A DNA stretch of 64,000 bases from Paenibacillus xylanexedens (GTDB lineage: Bacteria; Bacillota; Bacilli; Paenibacillales; Paenibacillaceae): contig NZ_CP018620.1 in NCBI RefSeq assembly GCF_001908275.1, positions 6,262,001 to 6,326,000 of the forward strand, written 5' to 3'. How positions within the stretch are numbered: position 1 is the stretch's first letter; every line of letters begins with the position of its first letter. The position numbers were made by a program, and so were the translations under genes. Shown piece by piece: positions 20,190 to 31,220 of this stretch. The notes below the pieces were generated by a model. The model was not told the DNA's origin and did no database searches. It saw nothing but the letters and a program-made list of their open reading frames with translations.

Positions 20190-20229
20190 AAAAAAGCGGC
20201 CGGATGGCATAATGGCTCTCCATCCGACC
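20190..20229 (-). terminator. Rho-independent terminator after valS
   Basis: A 10-bp stem (GGTCGGATGG with CCATCCGGCC, one G-U pair), 12-nt loop, then GC and TTTTTT on the minus strand. Confidence 0.88.
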
Positions 20230-20237
20230 CAAATATA

Positions 20238-22904
20238 TTAACCTTTAAGTTCCTTGATTCGTGCAATCACTTTATCCCGTTTATCGGAATAATCTGCTTG
20301 CTTGGCGCGCTCTTCCTCAATAACTTTGGCAGGAGCTTTGGCAACAAAGCCTTCGTTCGCCAGTTTTTTCTCTACACGGAGAACTTCGCCCTCAAGGTTC
20401 TCCAACTCTTTCTCCAAACGAGCCACTTCCTGCTCGATATCAATAAGACCTGCGAGCGGCAAGTATAGTTCTGCCCCCGTAATGATCGCAGTCATTGCCT
20501 TGTCCGGTGAGTTTAAATCCAGCCCACTATCGAACTCGGACGTATTACAGAAACGTTTGATGTAGTGACTGTTACGCTCAATGATGCTGGACGTCTCAGG
20601 ACTGTTTGCTTTGACCATCAACTCGATCTTTTTGCTCATCGGCACGTTCACTTCTGCACGAATGTTTCGAACTGCACGAATGGTATCCATCAGCAGGTTC
20701 ATCTCGGCAACAGCCTCTGGGTTCTCAAGAGCAGGATCATATTCCGGCCATGATGCCAGCGTAATGGTCTCACCTTCATGCGGCAGATGCTGCCAGATCT
20801 CTTCGGAGATGTATGGCATAAACGGATGAATCAGGCGCATGGTCTGATCCAGCACATAAGCAAGCACGGATTGTGTTTTCTTCTTGGCAACCGGATCTTC
20901 CCCATAGAAGGACAGCTTAGCAAACTCGATGTACCAGTCACACAGGTCATCCCAGATAAAGTTATACAACACACGACCTGTTTCCCCAAATTCATACGCT
21001 TCGATTAGACGCGTAATATCGCGGGAAGTTTCGTTCAGACGGTGCAAAATCCAATAATCCGCTGTACCAAGCTCTCCGCTGATGTCACGTTCCTCATAGG
21101 TGAATCCTTCCAGATTCATCAATGCAAAGCGCGAAGCATTCCAGATCTTGTTGGCAAAATTACGAGCCTGCTCCACCCGTTCCCAACGGAAACGGAGATC
21201 CTGACCTGGCGTGCTGCTGGTTGAGATCATGTAACGCATTGCATCTGCGCCGTATTTCTCAATCACATCCAGCGGATCTACACCGTTGCCCAGTGATTTG
21301 GACATTTTGCGTCCATCTGCATCACGAACAAGACCATGCATCAGCACATCCTTGAACGGAATCTCATCGGTGAATTCCAGTGCAGTGAAAATCATACGTG
21401 CAACCCAGAAATATATGATGTCATACCCTGTCACAAGTACACTTGTCGGATAATAACGTTTCAGGTCTTCCGTATCTTCCGGCCAGCCTAGTGTGGAGAA
21501 TGGCCATAAGCCGGAGCTAAACCAAGTATCGAGTACGTCTTCGTCCTGTCTGAGCTTGCGTCCAGCATACTCTGGCAGCGTTGTTGGATCTTCAGCAGAT
21601 ACGATGATTTCACCTGTTTCTTCATCATACCAAGCAGGTATACGATGCCCCCACCACAGTTGACGGGAAATACACCAGTCACGAACGTTCTCGATCCAGT
21701 TCAGATAGGTTTTCTCAAAACGATCTGGAACAAAATTAACCCCTTCGCCGCTCTGTTGTTTTTTAATCGCTCTCTCTGCAAGTGGCTTCATCTCAACGAA
21801 CCACTGTGTAGACAGATACGGCTCAACAACAGCTCCGGTACGTTCACTGTGTCCAACCTGATGCGTGTGATCCTCAATGTTGATCAATACGCCCTGCTCT
21901 TTCAAGTCAGCAACAATCTGCTTGCGGCAGTCACTGCGATCCAGTCCCTGATACTTGCCTGCCTCAGCATTCATTGTGCCGCTCTCATCCATTACCGTAA
22001 TCTGAGGCAGATCATGACGAAGACCTACTTCAAAGTCATTTGGATCATGCGCAGGCGTGATTTTAACAGCACCACTTCCAAACTCTTTATCCACATAATC
22101 ATCAGCGATAATTGGAATTTCGCGTCCAATGATAGGCAGTACAAGTACTTTACCAATCATATCTGCATAACGCTCATCCTTCGGATGAACAGCAACCGCT
22201 GTATCACCCAGCATCGTTTCAGGACGCGTTGTTGCCACTGTAACGTAGCCACTTCCGTCTTTGAGCGGGTAACGCAGATGGTACAAGTGACCCTGAACCT
22301 CTTTATATTCAACCTCAATGTCGGACAGAGCTGTCCGGTTCACCGGGTCCCAGTTAATGATGCGTTTGCCTCGGTAAATAAGGCCTTTTTCATACAGCTG
22401 AACAAATACTTTGCGAACCGCTTGGGACAGACCTTCATCCAGCGTAAAACGTTCACGTGAGTAATCAAGCGACAATCCCATTTTGCCCCATTGCTGACGG
22501 ATGGTAGTGGCATATTGATCTTTCCAGTCCCATACTTTCTCCAGAAATTTCTCACGTCCCAGATCATAACGAGTCAGACCTTCTTCACGCAGCTTCTGCT
22601 CCACTTTGGTTTGGGTAGCAATACCTGCATGGTCGGAACCCGGAAGCCACAGTGCGTCATAACCTTGCATCCGTTTGGTGCGGATCAGAATATCCTGCAG
22701 TGTAAAATCGAGCGCATGCCCAATGTGCAGCATCCCGGTCACATTTGGGGGTGGAATTACAATTGTATACGGCTCGGCATCTTTACGCTGACCGGCTTTG
22801 AAATATCCACGCTCCATCCAGGTGGAGTACCATTTATCCTCTGCCGCCTTAGGATCGTAAGTGGTCGGCATTTCTGTTGCAGCTGATTTTTTTTCCTCAG
22901 ACAT
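20238..22904 (-). CDS. valS: valyl-tRNA synthetase
   Basis: Class I aminoacyl-tRNA synthetase charging tRNA-Val, with an editing domain against threonine. The 888 aa include [10 protein letters not shown] (near 57 to 66), the editing insert (about 190 to 340), [10 protein letters not shown] (near 530) and a C-terminal coiled coil (about 815 to 885) typical of ValRS. It is controlled by the T-box leader immediately upstream and ends in a strong terminator. Confidence 0.99.
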   Translation of the reverse strand: MSEEKKSAATEMPTTYDPKAAEDKWYSTWMERGYFKAGQRKDAEPYTIVIPPPNVTGMLHIGHALDFTLQDILIRTKRMQGYDALWLPGSDHAGIATQTKVEQKLREEGLTRYDLGREKFLEKVWDWKDQYATTIRQQWGKMGLSLDYSRERFTLDEGLSQAVRKVFVQLYEKGLIYRGKRIINWDPVNRTALSDIEVEYKEVQGHLYHLRYPLKDGSGYVTVATTRPETMLGDTAVAVHPKDERYADMIGKVLVLPIIGREIPIIADDYVDKEFGSGAVKITPAHDPNDFEVGLRHDLPQITVMDESGTMNAEAGKYQGLDRSDCRKQIVADLKEQGVLINIEDHTHQVGHSERTGAVVEPYLSTQWFVEMKPLAERAIKKQQSGEGVNFVPDRFEKTYLNWIENVRDWCISRQLWWGHRIPAWYDEETGEIIVSAEDPTTLPEYAGRKLRQDEDVLDTWFSSGLWPFSTLGWPEDTEDLKRYYPTSVLVTGYDIIYFWVARMIFTALEFTDEIPFKDVLMHGLVRDADGRKMSKSLGNGVDPLDVIEKYGADAMRYMISTSSTPGQDLRFRWERVEQARNFANKIWNASRFALMNLEGFTYEERDISGELGTADYWILHRLNETSRDITRLIEAYEFGETGRVLYNFIWDDLCDWYIEFAKLSFYGEDPVAKKKTQSVLAYVLDQTMRLIHPFMPYISEEIWQHLPHEGETITLASWPEYDPALENPEAVAEMNLLMDTIRAVRNIRAEVNVPMSKKIELMVKANSPETSSIIERNSHYIKRFCNTSEFDSGLDLNSPDKAMTAIITGAELYLPLAGLIDIEQEVARLEKELENLEGEVLRVEKKLANEGFVAKAPAKVIEEERAKQADYSDKRDKVIARIKELKG

Positions 22905-22935
22905 GTGTCATTCCTCCGTTACTTCATCATCTTCG

Positions 22936-23258
22936 CCAAAAAAAACAAAAAAAACCTTTCATCCATCAAAGGACGAAAGGTTAGCTTTCGCGGTACCACC
23001 TTTGTTTCACGCCGACAGCAAGATAGACTTCACCCTCTGTACATGACGTGACACTTCAAGCATATAACGGCTGCTACCGGCCCATCCTACCTCAGAAATA
23101 AATGACGATAGATCTCATTCATCCCTTGTATTCAAACAGGCAACTCCCGGGCGACTTCGATCAGTTGGTTCCTGCGGAATCTCACAGCGTTGCAATTCCA
23201 CTCTCTGAAAGGTCATACTGTCTACTACTCCCGTTCCACGTTGTTCTTCAAAAAACCT
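22936..23258 (-). promoter_or_regulatory. T-box riboswitch for valS (tRNA-Val)
   Basis: The 315-nt leader upstream of valS ends with the T-box core AGGTGGTACCGCG (minus strand of about 22988 to 23000). This is followed by the antiterminator/terminator region, in which AACCTTTC pairs with GAAAGGTT, with an inner GTCC/GGAT helix, before TTTTTTTT. In the Stem I region the likely specifier codon is GUC at 23153 to 23155 (context GAAGUCGCC), matching valine. Uncharged tRNA-Val should stabilise the antiterminator and allow valS expression. Confidence 0.92.
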
Positions 23259-23264
23259 ACACAC

Positions 23265-23293
23265 ATCATACCTTGCTCGTGCGCGATAGTCAA
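23265..23293 (-). promoter_or_regulatory. sigma-A promoter of the valS T-box leader
   Basis: -35 TTGACT, 17-nt spacer, -10 TATGAT on the minus strand, about 7 nt before the start of the T-box leader and about 110 nt after the spoVID stop. Confidence 0.85.
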
Positions 23294-23402
23294 CCTGACA
23301 ACAGCGGATAAAGAGCGCTGGAATGCAGGTTTGGGACGAATCATGCAAAAACCCGCAATCCTCAAGGGGATCACGGGTCGTAACGAAGGCTTTAACTACG
23401 TA

Positions 23403-24986
23403 TTAAGGGATGTACAATATCTGACCTTCTTCCACAACCTGCTCAGATAATCGGTTATACAACTGAAGTTCCCTCGTGCTCAATTGATATCGATCTGCAA
23501 TGGCATCCAGTGTATCTTCTCGCTGAACGATGCACAGTTTCACCTTGCGGAATGGGGTCTGGTCCACGATCGTTCCCAGGAACAGGTTCTTCCATTCCAC
23601 ATCATCAGCTGGATACGTTTCTTCCTGTACCACACCCGCAGGAACCTCATCGCCTCGCTCCACTTCAGCATCGCGTGCCGCTCTACCGGAGGATAACAAG
23701 GAAGAGATACCTACGCCCTCTTCTTGCCGTGGTGCGGATTCTTTTTTGCTGCCAAAAGCAACCTTCAGCTCCGGCTTGTCTTCCGTCTCAGCCACAGGTT
23801 CAGGAACAAATGCTTCGTTCTGTACGAACTCGTCTACCCCAGTCGCTTCAAAAGACGGTCGGTCTTCCTCAGCGTTGCCTGGTTCAGACGAAGCAAATAC
23901 ACCTTGCCAGTTCTCCGCCTGTGATTCAACCGGGACATCGGCAACTGCCTGATTCTCCTGCTGAGGTACAGATCTCGCTGATTCGAAGTGCCATACCTCT
24001 GGTGCGTCCGGTACATCCGGTTCTGCCAACTCATTAGATGATTGAGCAGTAGGCTCTGAGACTGCTTGATCTGCACTTCTCGAGTTCGCAGGCAATGCAT
24101 CCACGGAAGGCTCGGACCAACCCGAAGACTCATCTTCCAGAGGCAACAATGGTTCCGACTCAGGGTAAGAAGCTAACCGATCAGCGGTCTCAGCCATAAA
24201 TGACGAGATCGGAGAAGGTTCGCTGTAGTGCTCATGAGATGCCAATTCATCTCCATTCGCTGTCAGAGATGCGGGATCTTCGTTTGCATCAGGTTGTCTG
24301 TTTTCGTTAACGTACTCCGCACTTTGCTCCTCAGATTGAATTGGCTCGGCCGATGACGCATTCGCATAATCCTGCTGCCATTCTTCGCTATTCCTTAATG
24401 TCTCTTCCCTTACGGACAGGTCAGCGAATTCCGGAGCACCGTATGCAAGTTCTGCTGCATTCGCAAGTCTCTCTTCCTCACTCCGCTGGAGCAGGTACTC
24501 TTGTGCAAATGTGTTGGGGTCGCTGCCTGTCTGTGCTGCTTCATCGGAACGGTTGGATTGCTGAGCATCAGGTGAATGAACAACTGTAAACTCATCTGCT
24601 GACCACACTTGTGGCTCTTCAACAGGAAAGCCCTCGATGCCTCGCAACGACAATACGCCTGTAATGTTCAGACTGCGATTGGATAACAGATCCACGTCAA
24701 AATTTTCGATCTCGATGGAAATATCCTCAATCGATCTGACCCGGTTCAGCGGCACTGTGATCTCCACGGGAATGAAATGTTTGAGCTCCTCTGAAGCCTC
24801 ATTTTCTCCTCTGTACGCACCTGTAAGTAAAAGATGCCCTCTTAACGTGGCATGATCATCCTGCCCTATGACTTGAATGCGCGGGTATAGTTCAATCTCC
24901 TCCAATTCCTCAATCGCAGGAACTCCCTCAGACAAATGAACGCGCTCATAAATATCGAACCGCAAACCATAAGGTTGATTCAACAA
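23403..24986 (-). CDS. spoVID: spore coat morphogenesis protein SpoVID-like
   Basis: Predicted spore-coat encasement protein. The 527 aa have a structured N-terminal domain (about 1 to 135, FDIYERVHLSEGVP at the start), a long acidic, Glu/Ser/Ala-rich disordered middle (about 140 to 470) and a C-terminal LysM domain (about 480 to 527: VQREDTLDAIADRYQLS). This layout and the hem-spoVID-valS position match SpoVID. The start is TTG, 9 nt after AAAGGAGG. The ysxE gene that follows spoVID in B. subtilis is absent. Confidence 0.87.
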   Translation of the reverse strand: MLNQPYGLRFDIYERVHLSEGVPAIEELEEIELYPRIQVIGQDDHATLRGHLLLTGAYRGENEASEELKHFIPVEITVPLNRVRSIEDISIEIENFDVDLLSNRSLNITGVLSLRGIEGFPVEEPQVWSADEFTVVHSPDAQQSNRSDEAAQTGSDPNTFAQEYLLQRSEEERLANAAELAYGAPEFADLSVREETLRNSEEWQQDYANASSAEPIQSEEQSAEYVNENRQPDANEDPASLTANGDELASHEHYSEPSPISSFMAETADRLASYPESEPLLPLEDESSGWSEPSVDALPANSRSADQAVSEPTAQSSNELAEPDVPDAPEVWHFESARSVPQQENQAVADVPVESQAENWQGVFASSEPGNAEEDRPSFEATGVDEFVQNEAFVPEPVAETEDKPELKVAFGSKKESAPRQEEGVGISSLLSSGRAARDAEVERGDEVPAGVVQEETYPADDVEWKNLFLGTIVDQTPFRKVKLCIVQREDTLDAIADRYQLSTRELQLYNRLSEQVVEEGQILYIP

Positions 24987-25084
24987 AGGTGGCGTCCTCC
25001 TTTCGGCATATGTTCACCATGATCCTTCTCATGGGACTGATCCATGGTCCAAATCCTTCGTTACCCCATCTATATGCCTTGAAT

Positions 25085-25350
25085 GAGGGGAGCATGCCAC
25101 CTTTTGAAAAACCTTGTTATATAAAGCGAAATAGAGAATGTTGCACCTAGCCACTTCGATGACAGAATAACCTTCCGATCACTGTTATCCCCAGATTTTT
25201 TTTGATTCCCTTCTTCAAAGGGAAAATCCGGGGATAGTTTATGCTTCCGAAGCAGCTTTCTTTCAGAAAGCTTTTAGGCGAACGCTCCGCTTCTTCACGT
25301 TATTTCTGTCCTCTCCGTTCTCGTGTAACTATTAAAGTTCGCTCTATATC
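25085..25350 (-). other. highly structured non-coding region
   Basis: The 367-bp gap between spoVID and the RluA-like gene has no convincing ORF. On the minus strand it holds several hairpins: AGCTTTC with an adjoining AGAAAGCT, a GAAGC/GCTTC pair, and a 14-bp outer stem (TATCCCCGGATTTT with AAAATCTGGGGATA, 25,187 to 25,238) enclosing CCCTT/AAGGG. It could be an RNA element or a dispersed chromosomal repeat. The terminator function for the upstream gene is not obvious, since the T-rich stretch lies inside the stem. Confidence 0.5.
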
Positions 25351-25352
25351 AT

Positions 25353-26261
25353 TTATGAATACATCTTTTCACGTTCTGCCAATTGTGTGAAATCGGACGG
25401 CCATGGGTCGTTCACTTCAATCATCGCTCCGGTTAAAGGATTACTAAACTTAAGCAACTCTCCATGAAGTGCTTGTCGCCCAATGGCATCCGCTCTACCA
25501 CCATACAACGCATCACCAATAAGCGGATGTCCCGCGTAACTCAGGTGTACACGAATTTGGTGTGTTCGTCCTGTATCCAGCTTTAATCGTACAAGGGTTG
25601 CTCGTTCCCACACTTCGACGATCTCCACATGAGTAACAGCTTCCTGTCCACCTTCCGAGACACGCCTGCGCTGTTTGTGATGTCTGTCCTTGCCAATGGG
25701 AGCATCAATTTTGTGGAGTTCAAGGGGGATTTGTCCACCTGCAATGGCTACATAATGGCGGCCAATCTCTTTGCGACGCATCGCTTCATCCAGTTTGGCG
25801 AGGGCAAAAGCATTTTTGGCATACAGGACAGGTCCGGTTGTATCCTCATCCAGTCGATGAACATGGCGAACGCTCGCCTGGATTCCGTTCATTTCGTAAT
25901 AAGAGGCAACCACATGATCCAGCGTGATGGCCTGATCGGTACGGCTTCCATCCGGATGCAGTTTCATGCCTGCCGGTTTGTGCATAACCAGACAGAAATC
26001 ATCCTCATACAATACACCCACATCAGCCCAGCGTGGCTCAACATCGATTGGCTGGGACGCAAAAAGGGCCAGCCGAAGCCGGTCCCCTGCAAGTTGTATT
26101 CCTCGGTTTGCTTTCAGCTGACGAAGCAGTTTCTCCGGAAACTGCAGCTCAGACAATAACCATTGCTCTGCGGCCATCGGTTTGTCCGAACTGCCTGTTA
26201 CGGCTTTCCCTGGCATCAGTTCAAGCCATTCCCCGCGGCGTTTCCAACTTTTGATGGTCAT
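25353..26261 (-). CDS. RluA-family RNA pseudouridine synthase
   Basis: Predicted to isomerise uridine to pseudouridine in rRNA or tRNA; the target base is unknown. The 302 aa include the catalytic block [15 protein letters not shown] (near 135), with the essential aspartate, and [23 protein letters not shown] (in two halves near 225 to 250). A short N-terminal S4-like segment (about 45 to 70) precedes it. The ATG overlaps the hemL stop by 4 nt, so it is probably expressed with the heme operon. Confidence 0.93.
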   Translation of the reverse strand: MTIKSWKRRGEWLELMPGKAVTGSSDKPMAAEQWLLSELQFPEKLLRQLKANRGIQLAGDRLRLALFASQPIDVEPRWADVGVLYEDDFCLVMHKPAGMKLHPDGSRTDQAITLDHVVASYYEMNGIQASVRHVHRLDEDTTGPVLYAKNAFALAKLDEAMRRKEIGRHYVAIAGGQIPLELHKIDAPIGKDRHHKQRRRVSEGGQEAVTHVEIVEVWERATLVRLKLDTGRTHQIRVHLSYAGHPLIGDALYGGRADAIGRQALHGELLKFSNPLTGAMIEVNDPWPSDFTQLAEREKMYS

Positions 26262-27562
26262 AGCGATTGAAGAGCTTTACGATTCGCCTCAATCGTATCG
26301 TCAATATCCTGCTCCGTGTGCACACCAGAGACAAACATGCCTTCGTATTGCGAAGGTGCAACACTCACACCTTGATCAATCATGGCCGCAAAATAACGAC
26401 GGAATTGATCCAGATTGCTTTCTTTGGCAATATCATAATTGGTTACTGGAACGGCACTGAAGAATGGACAAACCATGGAACCCACACGGTTAATGGTTAT
26501 CGCAACACCTGTCTCAGCTGCATTTTTCTCGAATCCGGCTTGCAGACGTGCAGACAATGTCTCCAGACGGTCATAGACCTCTGGTGTTAACAATTTGAGC
26601 GTGGTATATCCTGCTGCCATAGCCAGCGGGTTCCCACTAAGTGTACCTGCCTGATAGATCGGTCCTGTTGGAGCAATCTGTTCCATCAGATCGCGACGGC
26701 CACCATAAGCACCAACCGGGAGTCCGCCACCGATAACTTTACCCAGACAAGTCAGGTCAGGTGTAACCCCATACCGTCCCTGAGCACAGTTCAACCCTAC
26801 GCGGAAACCGGTCATGACTTCGTCAAAAATAAGCAGGCTGCCATATTGAGTCGTCAAACTGCGCAGGCCTTCAAGGAAACCGGAAGCCGGAGGAACAACC
26901 CCCATGTTACCTGCCACAGGTTCCACAATAACAGCGGCCAGTTCTTCACCATAACGTTCAAAAGCAAGCGTAACAGACTCCAGATCGTTATAAGGTACCG
27001 TAATTGTATTCACAGCTACACCTTCAGGAACACCTGGACTATCCGGTAGACCCAGTGTTGCAACACCTGAACCCGCCTTGATCAGCAAGCTGTCCGCATG
27101 TCCATGATATGATCCTTCAAACTTCAGAATTTTACTGCGTCCGGTTACCCCGCGTGCCAGTCGAATGGCACTCATCGTTGCTTCCGTACCGGAATTAACC
27201 ATCCGCACGATATCGATAGAAGGTACACGCTCACAGACCAGTTTTGCCATCTCGGTCTCCAGCAAGGTAGGCGCACCAAAGCTTGTTCCTTTGAGGGCTG
27301 TCTCACGCAAAGCTTCTACAACGTCAGGGTGTGCATGTCCCATAATGAGGGGGCCCCACGATCCTACATAGTCAATAAAAACATTGCCATCAATATCGTA
27401 GATTTTGGACCCTTCACCGCGTTCTGCATAGATCGGAGTAAGTCCCACCGATTTGAATGCGCGTACAGGGCTGTTCACACCCCCGGGTATGTACTGCTTA
27501 GCTTCCTCAAACGCGCTGCGTGAGCGCTCATCATTGCGACGATTACCTTGTTGTGCAGTCAT
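26258..27562 (-). CDS. hemL: glutamate-1-semialdehyde 2,1-aminomutase
   Basis: PLP enzyme that makes 5-aminolevulinate from glutamate-1-semialdehyde in the C5 heme pathway. The 434 aa have [11 protein letters not shown] at the N-terminus, [17 protein letters not shown] (near 118), the cofactor aspartate in FDEVMTGFR (near 245) and the PLP lysine in [15 protein letters not shown] (near 273). A clear AAGGAGG precedes the ATG. It is the last heme gene of the operon. Confidence 0.98.
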   Translation of the reverse strand: MTAQQGNRRNDERSRSAFEEAKQYIPGGVNSPVRAFKSVGLTPIYAERGEGSKIYDIDGNVFIDYVGSWGPLIMGHAHPDVVEALRETALKGTSFGAPTLLETEMAKLVCERVPSIDIVRMVNSGTEATMSAIRLARGVTGRSKILKFEGSYHGHADSLLIKAGSGVATLGLPDSPGVPEGVAVNTITVPYNDLESVTLAFERYGEELAAVIVEPVAGNMGVVPPASGFLEGLRSLTTQYGSLLIFDEVMTGFRVGLNCAQGRYGVTPDLTCLGKVIGGGLPVGAYGGRRDLMEQIAPTGPIYQAGTLSGNPLAMAAGYTTLKLLTPEVYDRLETLSARLQAGFEKNAAETGVAITINRVGSMVCPFFSAVPVTNYDIAKESNLDQFRRYFAAMIDQGVSVAPSQYEGMFVSGVHTEQDIDDTIEANRKALQSL

Positions 27563-27588
27563 GAATGTCCTCCTTAATGTAATTTATT

Positions 27589-28590
27589 TTATTTCTCAGC
27601 CAACCAGCGTGAAGCGTCTTTTCCGTAGTAGGTAATGATCATATCTGCACCTGCGCGTTTCATGCTGAGCAGGATTTCCATGGCAACTTTTTTCTCATCG
27701 ATCCAGCCTTGAATCGCCGCCGCCTTCACCATGGCATACTCGCCACTTACATTATAGGCCACAAGCGGAAGATCAAATTGATCCTTGATGGTGCGCATAA
27801 CATCCAGATAGGAAAGGGATGGTTTTACCATCAACATGTCCGCTCCTTCGAGCACATCCGTCTCTGCTTCGCGCAAGGCTTCACGCGCGTTCGCCGGGTC
27901 CATCTGATACGACTTGCGGTCTCCGAATTGTGGTGTGGAATCCGCTGCTTCACGGAATGGGCCATAGAATGCAGATGCATATTTAACAGAGTAGGACATG
28001 ATCGGAATGTGACTGAATCCATTCTCATCCAGTCCCGCGCGGATCGCTTGTACAAATCCATCCATCATGTTGGATGGAGCAATAATGTCCGCTCCTGCTT
28101 TGGCTTGAGAAACTGCCGTTTGCACGAGCAGATCAAGTGATTCGTCATTTAACACATCTCCGCAGATGTGACCGTCAATCTCCACGGTGTGTACCATACC
28201 GCAGTGACCGTGATCCGTGAATTCACACAGACAAGTATCTGCAACAACCAGCAGTTCCGGGTACCAGGATTTGATTAATCTCGTCGCTTCCTGCACAATG
28301 CCATCTTCAGCGAAGCCAGATGAACCCACACTGTCCTTAGTCTCCGGAATACCGAACAATAACACGGCTGGAATTCCCAGCTCGGCAATTTCCGTTACTT
28401 CCTCCTGAAGACGATCCAGCGAGAAGCGGAATACGCCAGGCATGGATTTAATTTCAGATTTTACATTTTCTCCATACGTAACATAAATCGGTTGAATAAA
28501 ATCATCCACGGTTAGATGGGTCTCTCTGACCATATTGCGAATACCTGTGGATTGACGTAAACGGCGATGCCGTACAATTGGAAAACTCAT
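27589..28590 (-). CDS. hemB: porphobilinogen synthase (ALA dehydratase)
   Basis: Condenses two 5-aminolevulinates to porphobilinogen. The 333 aa show the zinc-site cysteines in [14 protein letters not shown] (near 122 to 135), the Schiff-base lysines in [14 protein letters not shown] (near 200) and [11 protein letters not shown] (near 255). It lies 26 bp before hemL and about 105 bp after the cobA/hemD fusion, with a hairpin in that gap. Confidence 0.98.
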   Translation of the reverse strand: MSFPIVRHRRLRQSTGIRNMVRETHLTVDDFIQPIYVTYGENVKSEIKSMPGVFRFSLDRLQEEVTEIAELGIPAVLLFGIPETKDSVGSSGFAEDGIVQEATRLIKSWYPELLVVADTCLCEFTDHGHCGMVHTVEIDGHICGDVLNDESLDLLVQTAVSQAKAGADIIAPSNMMDGFVQAIRAGLDENGFSHIPIMSYSVKYASAFYGPFREAADSTPQFGDRKSYQMDPANAREALREAETDVLEGADMLMVKPSLSYLDVMRTIKDQFDLPLVAYNVSGEYAMVKAAAIQGWIDEKKVAMEILLSMKRAGADMIITYYGKDASRWLAEK

Positions 28591-28624
28591 ACGAGTAAAA
28601 CCTCCTTGAAAAAGTTAAATAGAG

Positions 28625-28668
28625 CAAAAAGGGAAGCGCGCTGGTATCCTATCGAATTCAGCACGCTT
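28625..28668 (-). terminator. hairpin between cobA/hemD and hemB
   Basis: A 10-bp stem (AAGCGTGCTG with CAGCGCGCTT, one G-U pair), a 15-nt loop, then CCCTTTTTG on the minus strand. It may be a partial terminator that lowers hemB-hemL relative to the upstream genes. Confidence 0.6.
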
Positions 28669-28694
28669 CATATGTTGACATGATTACATGTGTA

Positions 28695-30257
28695 TTAATT
28701 TCGAAGAGCGCCTTCTTTGGTGCCTGTCCGTTTCCAGTCGCATAGCACTGTGATCAAGCTATCCATCGTTGCTTCCTCTGCCATCAGTGTAACCTTCAGT
28801 CCAGCGGCTTCTGCCGTCTTCGCTGTAACAGGTCCGATACACGCAACCTCCACATCTTTTAATAAAGGCAGTGGATCTTGCAACCCCATACGTTTCAACA
28901 TACTCATGAAGTTGGTAACCGTCGATGAACTTGTAAAGGTCACCGCATGAATTCCACCTTCTTCAAGTAGCTTGAGTAGTTCGTCATCATCCTCACCAGC
29001 GAGGATCGTATCGTAGGTGATGGCTTCGGTGACCTGAAGTCCTCGTTCTCTCAACTGGTCACGTAACCATGTACGTGCGAGATCACCGTGCGGAAGCAAT
29101 ACTCTCTGACCTTCCTTCAGCTCACTTTCAAAAGCCTCAAGCATGCCTTCGGCCTGGAAAGGACCTTTGACAACCTCTGCAACGATGCCATGTTTGCGCA
29201 AAGCATCTGCTGTGGAAGGTCCTACGGCAGTAATTCTCGCTTGATGAATCGAGCGAATATCCTTGCCTTCCTGTTCCAGATGGCGGAAGAAAAACTCCAC
29301 GCCGTTCACACTTGTGAAAAACACCCAGTCATAGGTATTTAAAGCACTGAAGGCGTCTTTGACACTTTGCTTGGCAGATTCACTGGATGGCATGACCGTC
29401 TCAATAACCGGAAACTCATACGGTTCGCCGCCGAGTTCCTCAATGCGATTCACCAGTTCACTCGCCTGACTGCGAGCACGGGTTACCAGAATTCGTTTGC
29501 CAAACAGCGGCAGCGCTTCTGCCCATTTCAACTGTTCCCGCTGATTGACGACATCTCCCACCACAATAACAGCTGGTGGTTGGAAATTGGCTGCGATCAC
29601 TTTCGCTTCTATATCTTCAAGGGTACCTGTAAGGGTATCCTGTTCCGCTCGTGTTCCCCAACGAATCAGAGCTACCGGTGTTTGCGCTGGACGACCATGA
29701 CGAATCAGTTGTTCGCTGATATATCCAATTTTGGCAACCCCCATCATAAATACAAGTGTGCCCGTTGCATTCGTCACTTTATCCCAATGGATACTGCGAT
29801 CAAGCTTGTCCGGACTCTCGTGCCCCGTAATAATAGAGATGGAAGATGCATAGTCACGGTGAGTCACAGGAATTCCGGCATACGCAGGTACACTTATTGC
29901 AGCGGTAACCCCAGGTACAATCTCAAACGGAATTCCGTTTTTGTGCAGCAAACCCGCCTCTTCGCCCACACGTCCAAAGATCGTTGGATCGCCGCCCTTA
30001 AGCCGAACCACAACCTTGCCTTCAAGAGCCAGATCAACCAACAGTTGATTGATCTCTTCCTGCTTCATCGTATGCCGATCCGGGCGCTTGCCCACGTAAA
30101 TCTTGACTGCGCCGGGTTTCATTTGTTTCAACAATCTCGGACTTGCCAAACGATCATAGACTACAGCATCGGCTTTACCGATGGATTCCCACCCTTTTAC
30201 CGTAATCAGCTTTGCATCCCCAGGACCTGCCCCTACCAAAAAGACCTTTCCCACCAT
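28695..30257 (-). CDS. cobA/hemD: uroporphyrinogen-III C-methyltransferase/uroporphyrinogen-III synthase fusion
   Basis: Bifunctional enzyme. The N-terminal half (about 1 to 245) is SUMT/CobA, which methylates uroporphyrinogen III to precorrin-2: VFLVGAGPGDAKLITVKG, VRLKGGDPTIFGRVGEE and GIPVTHRD are its signatures. The C-terminal half (about 255 to 510) is HemD, which closes the tetrapyrrole ring, starting at GKRILVTRARSQA. The ATG at 30257 has AGGGGATGA upstream. The fusion links ring closure to the siroheme/B12 branch, and no separate hemD is present. It begins 4 nt after hemC. Confidence 0.95.
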   Translation of the reverse strand: MVGKVFLVGAGPGDAKLITVKGWESIGKADAVVYDRLASPRLLKQMKPGAVKIYVGKRPDRHTMKQEEINQLLVDLALEGKVVVRLKGGDPTIFGRVGEEAGLLHKNGIPFEIVPGVTAAISVPAYAGIPVTHRDYASSISIITGHESPDKLDRSIHWDKVTNATGTLVFMMGVAKIGYISEQLIRHGRPAQTPVALIRWGTRAEQDTLTGTLEDIEAKVIAANFQPPAVIVVGDVVNQREQLKWAEALPLFGKRILVTRARSQASELVNRIEELGGEPYEFPVIETVMPSSESAKQSVKDAFSALNTYDWVFFTSVNGVEFFFRHLEQEGKDIRSIHQARITAVGPSTADALRKHGIVAEVVKGPFQAEGMLEAFESELKEGQRVLLPHGDLARTWLRDQLRERGLQVTEAITYDTILAGEDDDELLKLLEEGGIHAVTFTSSSTVTNFMSMLKRMGLQDPLPLLKDVEVACIGPVTAKTAEAAGLKVTLMAEEATMDSLITVLCDWKRTGTKEGALRN

Positions 30258-30261
30258 GTCT

Positions 30262-31218
30262 TCATCCCCTAACTTCTGCCAGTATCTGCTCTGCTCCCCG
30301 TTCAATCAATCTCCACGCCACTTCTTCACCCAGACGAACCGGGTCCTTGCCGATCATAGCTTCCTTAAGAATCAGTCCACCATCCGGCGTGCCGACCATA
30401 CCTGTTAATTGTAACGTGTTTTCACCATTCAGGGAATCTGCATCTTGCTGAGGCACCCACACCGCATGAGCACCGATCGGAACCTGACAGCCCCCATTTA
30501 ATACACTGAGAAAACGGCGTTCCGCCTGTACAGGAAATGCTGTCTCGGGATCGTTATACAGCTGCAGTAAGCGCAACAGTTCCTCATCGTCTTCACGACA
30601 TTCGATACCAAGCGCGCCTTGACCCACTGCCGGAAGGCAAGCTGTTTCCGTCAGGTACTCTGTGATCCGGTCTTCCCAGCCCATACGGTACAATCCTGCA
30701 GCTGCCAGAATAATCGCATCGAATCCTTCAGTCTCCAGCTTCCGCAGACGGGAATCAATATTGCCGCGAATCGATTCCAATTGCAAATCTGGACGATAGG
30801 CCTTTAATTGACTCGACCGGCGCAGACTGCTTGTTCCGACTCTAGCTCCTTCTGGCAGTTGATCCAGAGTAAGTCCACCATTGGAGATCAGCGCATCCCG
30901 TGGATCTGCACGACGGGGAATAGCACCATTGATTAATCCTTCGGGTAACTCGGAAGGCATATCCTTCATGCTATGCACTGCCATATCAATCGTACGATCA
31001 AGCATCGCTTGTTCAATCTCTTTGACAAACAAACCTTTGCCTCCCACTTTTGACAACGTTACATCCAGAATGAGATCTCCCTTGGTAACAATCTTATGTA
31101 CTTCAAAGTCAAAAGCTAATCCTTCCCGCTCACAAATATCGCGTAAATCCTGAATGACATGGCCTGTCTGGGTTAGCGCAAGCGCGCTCTGTCTACTTCC
31201 AACTTTAATTGTACGCAT
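30262..31218 (-). CDS. hemC: hydroxymethylbilane synthase (porphobilinogen deaminase)
   Basis: Polymerises four porphobilinogens into hydroxymethylbilane. The 318 aa start with [14 protein letters not shown], contain [11 protein letters not shown] (near 81) and [11 protein letters not shown] (near 128), and carry the dipyrromethane-anchoring cysteine in [14 protein letters not shown] (near 240). It starts 2 nt after sirC. Confidence 0.98.
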   Translation of the reverse strand: MRTIKVGSRQSALALTQTGHVIQDLRDICEREGLAFDFEVHKIVTKGDLILDVTLSKVGGKGLFVKEIEQAMLDRTIDMAVHSMKDMPSELPEGLINGAIPRRADPRDALISNGGLTLDQLPEGARVGTSSLRRSSQLKAYRPDLQLESIRGNIDSRLRKLETEGFDAIILAAAGLYRMGWEDRITEYLTETACLPAVGQGALGIECREDDEELLRLLQLYNDPETAFPVQAERRFLSVLNGGCQVPIGAHAVWVPQQDADSLNGENTLQLTGMVGTPDGGLILKEAMIGKDPVRLGEEVAWRLIERGAEQILAEVRG

Positions 31219-31220
31219 AT

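Noticed and set aside
21645..22460. 271-codon plus-strand frame
   Set aside because: Antisense to valS, which is unmistakable by its HIGH and KMSKS motifs.
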